From an uncultured bacterium (GTDB taxonomy: Bacteria > Pseudomonadota > Alphaproteobacteria > SP197), in contig CALLQH010000298.1 in NCBI GenBank assembly GCA_938014945.1, positions 1 to 5,233 on the forward strand: a DNA stretch of 5,233 nucleotides, written 5' to 3'. The position numbers were made by a program, and so were the translations under genes. Positions 1 to 5,233 of the stretch are shown here, piece by piece; within the stretch, counting starts at the first letter, position 1, and each line of letters starts with the position of its first letter. The notes under the pieces are model-generated. The model was not told the DNA's origin. It worked only from the letters and a program-made list of their open reading frames with translations, and did not search any database.

Positions 1-205
1 TCTTCGGGGCGGCCTTCTTGGCCGGGGCCTTCTTGGCAGCAGCCTTCTTCGGGGCAGCGGCCTTCTTGGCCGGAGCCTTCTTGGCGGCAACCTTCTTCGG
101 GGCGGCGGCCTTCTTGGCCGGGGCCTTCTTGGCGGCAGCCTTCTTGGCCGGAGCCTTCTTGGCGGCGGCCTTCTTCGGAGCGGCCTTCTTGGCAGCTGGC
201 TTCTT
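1..205 (-). repeat. 15-nt KKxxx coding repeats with a 48-nt higher-order unit
   Basis: Tandem 15-nt units begin with AAGAAGGC on the minus strand and encode KKxxx pentapeptides; two units (115-98 and 67-50) are 18 nt. A 48-nt superunit (KKAPA-KKAAAP-KKVAA or KKAAA) occurs at 130-83 and again at 82-35. The copies differ at only four positions, three of them synonymous GCC/GCT changes, and a third copy starts at 34. The array is still running at the window edge. Spacing follows codons throughout, so this is a coding repeat and not a CRISPR or an intergenic repeat. Confidence 0.85.
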
Positions 206-208
206 CAT
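1..208 (-). CDS. possible separately initiated Lys/Ala/Pro-rich histone H1-like basic protein (partial)
   Basis: From the ATG at 208, the same frame as murD encodes a very basic low-complexity chain of 69 visible codons that continues beyond the window. It contains 27 Lys, 31 Ala, 9 Pro, one Val and one Met, with no acidic or aromatic residue. The pattern is 13 KKxxx units such as KKAPA, KKAAA and KKAAP, with two six-residue KKAAAP units. Bacterial histone H1-like proteins and the tails of AlgP-type or extended HU-type proteins look like this and bind DNA or other polyanions non-specifically; that role is inferred from composition only. An SD-like AAAGGGGGA lies 6 nt upstream of the ATG, so a stand-alone product is plausible. 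With no stop between it and murD, it is also read as the MurD C-terminus. If the repeat soon ends, this would be a short H1-like protein; a globular domain beyond the edge cannot be excluded. Confidence 0.5.
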   Translation of the reverse strand, partial: MKKPAAKKAAPKKAAAKKAPAKKAAAKKAPAKKAAAPKKVAAKKAPAKKAAAPKKAAAKKAPAKKAAPK

Positions 209-1651
209 AACAGTTCCCCCTTTGCCTTTCGCGGGTTGAACGTCTGTACTTTCCTTGGTGCTCTCCACATCCCTTCGCTTCTTTTCGGCGAGTATGAGTT
301 CTCGGAACCGGTTGCCCCGGTCCTCGAAATCCGTGAACTGGTCGAACGACGCGCATGCCGGAGAGAGCAGCACGACAGCATTGGGACGGCGGTCGTTGAT
401 CGCCATCTCGGTGGCCTGGCGCACGGCCCGGCCAATCTCGGTGCTGATGGTGTAGGGCACACGACCCTCCAGCGTCTGGGCGAAGGCGCCCGCGCTTTCA
501 CCGATCAGGAAGACATGCGCCATGGACGGGAAATAGGGCGAGAGCGTCGCAATGCCGCCCTCCTTGGCCCGTCCACCGGCGATCCAGTAGATGTTCTCGT
601 AACAGGCAAGGCCGCGCGCCGCGGCAGCGGCATTGGTCGCCTTGCTGTCGTTGATGAAGCTGACCTTGCCGATCTTGGCGACCAGCTCCTGGCGGTGCGC
701 CAGGCCAGGGAAGGTCTTGAACGCCTTGGCGACGGCGCTGCCGGGAATGCCCAGCGAACGCACCGCGGCATAGGCCGCTGCCGCGTTCTGCCAGTTGTGG
801 ACGCCGAGCAGCGAGCGGATCTTGGTCAGGTCGACGACCTCGGTCGCCTTCTTGTCGGTGTCGTCGATCAGGATGCCGTTCTTGACGTAGATGCCGCCTG
901 CGACCCTGCGCTGCACGGAGACCGCGACGATCTCGCGGCCGCGGCGGCCGGCAAGCTCGGCATGGATGCGGCGGCAGACATCGTCGTCGATGCCGATGAC
1001 CGAAGTCTGGGTCGAGGCACGGCGCGAGAAGATGCGGGTCTTGGACGCGATGTAGTTGGAGAAGTCGCCGTGCCGCTCGATGTGATCGGGCGAGATGTTG
1101 AGCAGCACCGCTACATCGCTGACGAGCGTGCGGATCAGGTCGAGCTGGAACGAGGAGAGCTCCAGCACATAGATGCCGTCCTTCTCCAGGGGCTCCAGGT
1201 CGAGCACCGGGATGCCGATGTTGCCGCCCAGCTGCACCTTGCGCCCGGCCGACTTCAGCAGGTGCGCGGTGAGTGCGCTGGTCGTCGACTTGCCGTTGGT
1301 GCCGGTGATGCCGACGACACGGCCGGGCGGGCGCGAACGGGCAAAGAGCTCCATGTCGCCGACCACCTCGATGCCCGCGGTCAGCGCACGCGCGACCAGC
1401 GGATGCGGCGCCGGATGGGCCAGCGGCACACCGGGCGAAAGCACCAGGGCGCGGAAGCTGTCCCATTCGATGCGGTAGAGATCGTTGAGCGAAACGCCCT
1501 GTTCGGCGGCATGGCGGCGGCGTGCCGGATCGTCGTCCCAGGCGCTCACCTCCGCACCGCCGGCAGCCAGGGCGAGCGAAGCGGAGATGCCCGAGCGCCC
1601 GAGGCCGAATACGGCGATCGAACTTCCAGCGTGACGTGACAGATCGATCAT
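1..1651 (-). CDS. murD: UDP-MurNAc-L-alanine:D-glutamate ligase MurD with in-frame Lys/Ala-rich C-terminal extension, open at window edge
   Basis: MurD adds D-Glu to UDP-MurNAc-L-Ala with ATP in the cytoplasm. The ATG at 1651 is 4 nt after the mraY stop, with GAGG (1662-1659) 7 nt upstream. The domains are standard: a Rossmann-like UDP-binding domain with VFGLGRSGIS (14-23) and SPGVPLAHP (72-80); the ATPase with GITGTNGKSTT (114-124, Lys121), GGNIGIP (142-148), LELSSFQL (163-170, Glu164), SPDHIERH (187-194, His190) and ASKTRIF (carbamylated Lys204); GVHNWQNA (283-290); and a C-terminal domain with FPGLAHRQE (314-322), NDSKATN (334-340), AGGRAKEGG (358-366) and SPACASFDQF (430-439). Conservation ends near FRELILA (449-455), where MurD normally stops. 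Here no stop follows. Residues 456-481 form a charged linker, and from Met482 the frame enters a KKxxx repeat that reaches the window edge at codon 550. MurD identity is certain. Whether the tail is part of the mature protein is inferred from the open frame; a frameshift or sequence error is the alternative. Confidence 0.93.
   Translation of the reverse strand, partial: MIDLSRHAGSSIAVFGLGRSGISASLALAAGGAEVSAWDDDPARRRHAAEQGVSLNDLYRIEWDSFRALVLSPGVPLAHPAPHPLVARALTAGIEVVGDMELFARSRPPGRVVGITGTNGKSTTSALTAHLLKSAGRKVQLGGNIGIPVLDLEPLEKDGIYVLELSSFQLDLIRTLVSDVAVLLNISPDHIERHGDFSNYIASKTRIFSRRASTQTSVIGIDDDVCRRIHAELAGRRGREIVAVSVQRRVAGGIYVKNGILIDDTDKKATEVVDLTKIRSLLGVHNWQNAAAAYAAVRSLGIPGSAVAKAFKTFPGLAHRQELVAKIGKVSFINDSKATNAAAAARGLACYENIYWIAGGRAKEGGIATLSPYFPSMAHVFLIGESAGAFAQTLEGRVPYTISTEIGRAVRQATEMAINDRRPNAVVLLSPACASFDQFTDFEDRGNRFRELILAEKKRRDVESTKESTDVQPAKGKGGTVMKKPAAKKAAPKKAAAKKAPAKKAAAKKAPAKKAAAPKKVAAKKAPAKKAAAPKKAAAKKAPAKKAAPK
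209..229 (-). promoter_or_regulatory. internal Shine-Dalgarno site inside the extended murD frame
   Basis: AAAGGGGGA (223-215) stands 6 nt before the ATG at 208, close to the spacing and purine richness of the murF, mraY and murD sites in this operon. The two Lys codons at 229-227 and 223-221 are AAA. All 18 other Lys codons of MurD upstream of Met482, and all 27 in the tail, are AAG. This codon break suggests the stretch is kept for ribosome binding rather than for the residues it encodes. It argues for initiation at 208 but does not show it. Confidence 0.55.
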
Positions 1652-1655
1652 GGTC

Positions 1656-2744
1656 CTACCTCAGCTTCAGGGTTGCGAGGCCGACCAGCGCCAGAACGAT
1701 GGCGATGATCCAGAAACGGATGACGATGGTCGGCTCGGCCCAGCCCTTCTTCTCGAAGTGGTGGTGGATCGGCGCCATGCGGAAGACGCGTTTTCCCGTG
1801 AGCTTGAACGAGACGACCTGAACGATCACCGACACGGTCTCCAGAACGAAGAGACCGCCGATGATGACGAGCACGAGTTCGTGCTTGGCGACGACGGCGG
1901 TGGCCCCCAGCGCCGCGCCTGCCGAAAGGCTCCCCGTGTCGCCCATGAAGACCATCGCGGGCGGCGCGTTGAACCAGAGAAAACCCAGACCCGCGCCGAC
2001 CAGCGACCCGCACAGCACCGCAAGCTCACCGGCGCCGGGCACCAGGGGAAGCTGCAGGTATTCGGCGTAGATCGCATTGCCGGCGAGATAGGCGATGATG
2101 CCGAAGCTCATCGAGGAAACAATGATCGGGCCGATCGCCAGGCCGTCCAGACCGTCGGTCAGGTTGACCGCGTTGGAGGCGCCGACGATGACGAAAACGG
2201 CGAAGGCGAGGAAGATCCAGCCCAGGTTGACGAGCACATCCTTGAAGAACGGCACGGCCAGGCTGGTGCCCAGAGGATCGCCCGCGATCGAGGCGATGGC
2301 GACTGCTGCGGCCAGGGCCATGACGATCTCACACAGGATGCGGGTCCGGCTGGAGAGGCCCTTGCTGTTGCGCTTGGTCACCTTGACGTAGTCGTCTGCG
2401 AAACCCAGTGCGCCGAAGCCCAGGGTGACGAGCAGGACGGTCCAGACATAGCCGTTGGAGAGATCGGCCCAGAGCAGGGTGGTCACGGTCACCGCAAGCA
2501 GGATCAGGACACCGCCCATGGTCGGAGTGCCGGCCTTGGTGACGATGTGATGCTCTGGACCATCGGCGCGGATCGGCTGGCCCGCGCCCTGCACAGAGCG
2601 CAGCCAGGCGATGATGCGGCTGCCCAGAAGCAGGCTCAGCACCAGCGCCGTCAGCATCGCACCGCCCGTGCGGAAGGTGATGAACTGGAACAGCCGCAGC
2701 GCGCCGAAGTCATCGGAGAGCGTGGGCAGGAGTGCGTAGAGCAT
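1656..2744 (-). CDS. mraY: phospho-MurNAc-pentapeptide translocase MraY
   Basis: MraY is an integral inner-membrane enzyme. It transfers phospho-MurNAc-pentapeptide from the UDP precursor to undecaprenyl phosphate, making lipid I and releasing UMP. The protein has 362 residues, matching the usual length (E. coli 360). About ten hydrophobic segments can be seen, near residues 28-48, 76-92, 99-115, 136-154, 172-189, 203-222, 240-258, 270-286, 289-311 and 340-358. Catalytic and binding motifs are all present: KAGTPTMGG (70-78), FADDYVK (115-121, Mg-binding/catalytic Asp117-Asp118), NAVNLTDGLDG (191-201, Asp197 and Asp200), FMGDTGSLS (266-274, Asp269), and the cytoplasmic loop APIHHHFEKKGW (324-335). 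It fits between murF, which supplies its substrate, and murD; the stop is 4 nt before the murD ATG. No anomaly seen. Confidence 0.98.
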   Translation of the reverse strand: MLYALLPTLSDDFGALRLFQFITFRTGGAMLTALVLSLLLGSRIIAWLRSVQGAGQPIRADGPEHHIVTKAGTPTMGGVLILLAVTVTTLLWADLSNGYVWTVLLVTLGFGALGFADDYVKVTKRNSKGLSSRTRILCEIVMALAAAVAIASIAGDPLGTSLAVPFFKDVLVNLGWIFLAFAVFVIVGASNAVNLTDGLDGLAIGPIIVSSMSFGIIAYLAGNAIYAEYLQLPLVPGAGELAVLCGSLVGAGLGFLWFNAPPAMVFMGDTGSLSAGAALGATAVVAKHELVLVIIGGLFVLETVSVIVQVVSFKLTGKRVFRMAPIHHHFEKKGWAEPTIVIRFWIIAIVLALVGLATLKLR

Positions 2745-2757
2745 GGTCCCCTCCCCC
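2745..2757 (-). promoter_or_regulatory. ribosome binding site of mraY filling the murF-mraY gap
   Basis: The whole 13-nt gap between the murF TGA and the mraY ATG is GGGGGAGGGGACC. Its central GGAG (2754-2751) sits 6 nt from the ATG. It supports the mraY start at 2744 and shows what an initiation site looks like in this operon. There is no room for a promoter here. Confidence 0.75.
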
Positions 2758-4176
2758 TCAGGCGCTCTGGCCGGCGCGCGTGGCGGCGGGCTTCACGAGC
2801 GCCTCCACCACGGCTTCCAGGCCGATGCGGCGCGAGCCCTTGACCAGAACGACGTCGCCGGGCCGCACGATGGCGGTGAGCAGGGCCGCGATGCCGCGGG
2901 CATCGCCCGCCGCACCACCGCGCCGCGCCGACTGAAGCTGGCCGTAGAGGCGATTCATCAGCGGACCAACGGCAAAGACCAGATCGATGTTGCCGCGCTC
3001 GACCTCGACCGCCAGGGCGATGTGCTGGGCGACGGCCGTGTCGCCCAGTTCCAGCATGTCGCCGAGCACAGCGATGCGGCGCCCGCCCTTGCCCGTTGGC
3101 ACCTGGGCGAGAACCTCCAGCGCGGCGCGCACGGCGACCGGGCTGGCATTGTAGCTCTCGTCGATCAGCAGGGCGCTGCCGCCGGCAAGGGCAATCTCGT
3201 GGCGCACGCCGCGTCCCGGCGGCGGCACGATGTCGCCCAGCGCCCTGGCGGCGGCCGCAACGTCGGCGCCCAGGTGGTGGACGACGGCCAGGACGCCCAG
3301 GCTGTTCATGGCCTGATGACGCCCAGCGATAGCGAGACGGTAATGAACCCGGATGCCTTCGACGTCGGCTTCGATGACGCTGCCTTCGCCGTCGGAGGTG
3401 AGCGAGATCAGGCGGACATCGGCATCCGCCACCTCACCGAAGCGCACGATGCGGCCGGCGCCGACCGCGGCAGCGTGGGCCGCCAGTGCCGCGGCATGGC
3501 GGTTGTCGCCGTTGATGATGGCGATGCCGCCGGGCTCCAGGGCATCGAAGATCGCCGACTTCTCCGCGGCGATCGCATCCTCGCCGGCGAAGTTGCCGGA
3601 ATGGACGGGTTCGACCGTGGTGATCAGCGCGACATGGGGGCGCACCAGCGCAGACAGCGGCGCGATCTCGCCCGGCGCATTGGTGCCGATCTCGAAGACC
3701 GCGAAGGCGGCGTCGCGCGGCATGCGGGCCAGCGACAGCGGCGTGCCGACGTGGTTGTTGAAGCTCTTCTCGCTGGCATGCGTCAGACCCTGGCGCGAGA
3801 GGACATGGCGCAGCGCCTCCTTCGTGCCGGTCTTGCCGACGCTGCCGGTGACCGCGGCAACGCGCGCGGTGGTGCGGGCGCGGGCGGCACGGGCCAGGCG
3901 ATCAAGCCCCTCGCTGGTGTCGACGACCACCAGCAGCGGACCCGCACCCGCGGCATCCTCCGGGCAGCGTTCGACCAGCGCGGCGGCGGCGCCATTGCGG
4001 AAGGCCTGGACGACATAACCGTGGCCGTCGCTGGTTTCGCCCTTCAGGGCGACGAAAAGATCGTCATCAACGACAGCGCGGCTGTCGAAGGCAACGCCAC
4101 GGGCCTTCCAGGGCGCGGTCGAGGTGCCGCCGGTCGCCTTCTCGGCCTCGTCGTTGGTCCACAACCAGTCGCTCAT
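2758..4176 (-). CDS. murF: UDP-MurNAc-tripeptide:D-Ala-D-Ala ligase MurF
   Basis: MurF joins D-Ala-D-Ala to UDP-MurNAc-tripeptide with ATP, giving the pentapeptide precursor that MraY uses. The protein has 472 residues, slightly longer than E. coli MurF (about 452) and normal for the family. The N-terminal substrate domain has FDSRAV (30-35) and DLFVALKGE (39-47). The central ATPase has the P-loop TGSVGKTGTKEA (110-121, Lys115), SFNNHVGTPLSL (138-149), FEIGTNAPGEI (161-171, probable Mg/ATP Glu162), and EPVHSGNF with AEKSAIF (204-210), where Lys206 is the likely carbamylated Lys. AGRHQAMN (284-291) leads into the C-terminal domain with IDESYNASP (338-346) and VLGDMLELG (370-378). The ATG at 4176 is chosen because it overlaps the murE stop, has GGGAGG at 4188-4183 with a 6-nt spacer, and starts a typical MurF N-terminus. 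Cytoplasmic; no signal peptide. Confidence 0.97.
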   Translation of the reverse strand: MSDWLWTNDEAEKATGGTSTAPWKARGVAFDSRAVVDDDLFVALKGETSDGHGYVVQAFRNGAAAALVERCPEDAAGAGPLLVVVDTSEGLDRLARAARARTTARVAAVTGSVGKTGTKEALRHVLSRQGLTHASEKSFNNHVGTPLSLARMPRDAAFAVFEIGTNAPGEIAPLSALVRPHVALITTVEPVHSGNFAGEDAIAAEKSAIFDALEPGGIAIINGDNRHAAALAAHAAAVGAGRIVRFGEVADADVRLISLTSDGEGSVIEADVEGIRVHYRLAIAGRHQAMNSLGVLAVVHHLGADVAAAARALGDIVPPPGRGVRHEIALAGGSALLIDESYNASPVAVRAALEVLAQVPTGKGGRRIAVLGDMLELGDTAVAQHIALAVEVERGNIDLVFAVGPLMNRLYGQLQSARRGGAAGDARGIAALLTAIVRPGDVVLVKGSRRIGLEAVVEALVKPAATRAGQSA

Positions 4177-5233
4177 GGCCGGCCTCCCAGCATGGCGATG
4201 GCGGCGCGGGCCTCTTCGGCATCGTCGAAGGGCAGCACCGTGGTGCCGACGGTCTGGCCGGCTTCATGTCCCTTGCCGGCGATGACCAGCACGTCGTCGG
4301 CGCCAAGTGCGGCTACGGCGGTGCGGATCGCCTGGCGGCGGTCGCCGATCTCGACGGCCCGCGTGCAACCGGCAAGCGCCTCGCGGCGGATGACGGCGGG
4401 GTCCTCCGTGCGCGGATTGTCGTCGGTCAGCCAGACCAGATCGGCATGGCGGCAGGCGGCGGCGGCCATCAGCGGGCGCTTGGCCCGGTCGCGGTCGCCA
4501 CCGCAGCCGAAGATGACACCCAGGCGGCCTGCCGTGCCCGGACGCAGGGCGGCAAGCACGGTCTCCAGCGCGTCGGGCGTGTGGGCATAATCGACATAGA
4601 TGCGCGCACCCGCGGGATGTCCGGAAACCGGCTCCAGGCGCCCGCGCACACCGTGCAGGGACGGAGCCAGCGCCAGCACGCGGGCAAGCGGAAGATCTTC
4701 GACGGCTGCGACCATGCCGGCAGAACACAGCATGTTCATGGCCTGGAAATGGCCCGGCAGCGGCAAGGTGATGGTGTGGCTTGCACCCTCGGCCTCGACG
4801 GTCAGGGTCTGGCCGCCGTCGGCCAGATCGCGATCGCAGACGAGGCGCAGATCGGCGCCCGCGTGGCCGTAGGAGATCACCCGCAGGCCGTGCTCGCGCG
4901 CGATCCGGGCATAACCCTCGAACTCCGGCGTATCGGCGTTGATGACCGCGGTGCCGCCGGCCTCGACCAGGGTGAACAGACGCCCCTTGGCGGCGCGGTA
5001 GTCGTCGAGCGTGGCGTGATAGTCGAAGTGGTCCTGGGTGAGGTTCGTGAACCCGGCCGCGCGCAGGCGCACGCCATCCAGGCGGTGCTGGTGAAGGCCA
5101 TGGCTGGAGGCTTCCAGGGCGACGCGCTCCAGGCCGGAGGCGGCGAGTTCGGCCAGGACACGGTGCAGCGTGGCGGGATCGGGCGTGGTGTGACCCAGCC
5201 CCGCCGTGCCCGCACCGCGCACGACACCGAGCG
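4173..5233 (-). CDS. murE: UDP-MurNAc-L-Ala-D-Glu:meso-diaminopimelate ligase MurE, 5'-truncated by window edge
   Basis: This cytoplasmic Mur ligase adds the third amino acid of the peptidoglycan stem peptide, using ATP, to UDP-MurNAc-L-Ala-D-Glu. The frame is open to the window edge; 352 codons plus TGA are visible. Family members are usually about 480-500 residues, so roughly 130-140 N-terminal residues are missing, including the GTNGKT P-loop. The visible part begins just after the P-loop helix. In order it shows TTPDP, LEASSHGLHQHR, FTNLTQDHFDYH followed by YRAAKGRLF (the Lys that is carbamylated in this family), the substrate loop GHFQAMN, the C-terminal domain start GRLEPV, YVDYAHTPDAL, FGCGGDRDRAKRP, and DDNPRTEDP near 4424-4400. 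DNPR is the signature of meso-diaminopimelate-adding enzymes rather than L-Lys-adding ones. GKGHEAGQ lies near the C-terminus. The TGA overlaps the murF ATG (ATGA), which suggests translational coupling. GTG at 5222 is an internal Val codon, not the real start. Confidence 0.96.
   Translation of the reverse strand, partial: LGVVRGAGTAGLGHTTPDPATLHRVLAELAASGLERVALEASSHGLHQHRLDGVRLRAAGFTNLTQDHFDYHATLDDYRAAKGRLFTLVEAGGTAVINADTPEFEGYARIAREHGLRVISYGHAGADLRLVCDRDLADGGQTLTVEAEGASHTITLPLPGHFQAMNMLCSAGMVAAVEDLPLARVLALAPSLHGVRGRLEPVSGHPAGARIYVDYAHTPDALETVLAALRPGTAGRLGVIFGCGGDRDRAKRPLMAAAACRHADLVWLTDDNPRTEDPAVIRREALAGCTRAVEIGDRRQAIRTAVAALGADDVLVIAGKGHEAGQTVGTTVLPFDDAEEARAAIAMLGGRP

Noticed and set aside
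1..205. The regular repeat as a CRISPR array or satellite.
   Set aside because: Units are 15-18 nt with no unique spacers, always keep the murD reading frame, and vary mainly at synonymous third positions, so it is a coding repeat.
18..239. A plus-strand frame encoding an Ala/Phe/Leu/Gly-rich, apparently membrane-like peptide.
   Set aside because: It is the complement of the AAG-AAG-GCC repeat. The hydrophobic look follows from reverse-complementing Lys and Ala codons, and no convincing start signal precedes it.
498..1466. A 322-codon minus-strand frame rich in Arg, Pro, Ala and His.
   Set aside because: It is out of frame with the intact MurD reading, which carries every expected family motif in the same interval.
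236..1639. A 467-codon plus-strand open frame, and a 397-codon one at 1650-2843.
   Set aside because: Both are antisense shadows of murD and mraY, with Asp/Arg/Gly/His-rich low-complexity translations typical of such shadows.
3810..3850. The MurF P-loop reads GSVGKTGTKEA instead of the more familiar GS(S/N)GKT(S/T) form.
   Set aside because: The essential Gly-Lys-Thr core is intact and this looks like ordinary variation in proteobacterial MurF, so I do not treat it as a functional change.
2743..4590. A 615-codon open frame on the plus strand.
   Set aside because: It lies antisense to murF and the end of murE, whose motifs are intact. Long antisense frames are expected in GC-rich genes with G/C third positions, and the translation has no recognisable domain.

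Overview
The window is a compact, gene-dense piece of a division and cell wall (dcw) cluster. It is all transcribed from the minus strand, in the order murE (5'-truncated) - murF - mraY - murD, with a lysine/alanine/proline repeat ORF at the low-coordinate edge. High GC, near-exclusive use of G/C-ending codons, the DNPR motif of a meso-diaminopimelate-adding MurE and the gene order all point to a Gram-negative proteobacterium. An alphaproteobacterium, perhaps Rhodospirillales-like, is my best guess, but the sequence alone does not prove it.

Layout in transcription order, from high to low coordinates. 5233-4173 is the C-terminal three quarters of MurE; the P-loop and UDP-binding N-terminus lie outside the window. 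4176-2758 is MurF, overlapping murE by an ATGA. 2744-1656 is MraY, after a 13-nt gap carrying a strong Shine-Dalgarno (SD) sequence. MurD starts at 1651, 4 nt after the mraY stop. No gap exceeds 13 nt, and I see no promoter or terminator, so this looks like the inside of one operon. Together the genes make UDP-MurNAc-tripeptide (MurE) from the dipeptide made by MurD, extend it to the pentapeptide (MurF) and load it onto undecaprenyl phosphate as lipid I (MraY).

The unusual part is the end of murD. The conserved MurD fold ends near residue 455 (about position 287), but there is no in-frame stop. The frame runs through a charged linker and into a run of KKxxx pentapeptides (27 Lys, 31 Ala and 9 Pro in 69 visible residues, no acidic residue). 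This resembles the tails of bacterial histone H1-like proteins, and it continues past the window edge. Just before the repeat there is an SD-like AAAGGGGGA, 6 nt upstream of an in-frame ATG at 208. The same locus could therefore make a MurD-H1-like fusion and a separate small basic protein. A +1-frame TGA overlaps that ATG, so a frameshift or a one-base error restoring two ordinary coupled genes is the main alternative. In the usual dcw order ftsW would be expected here.
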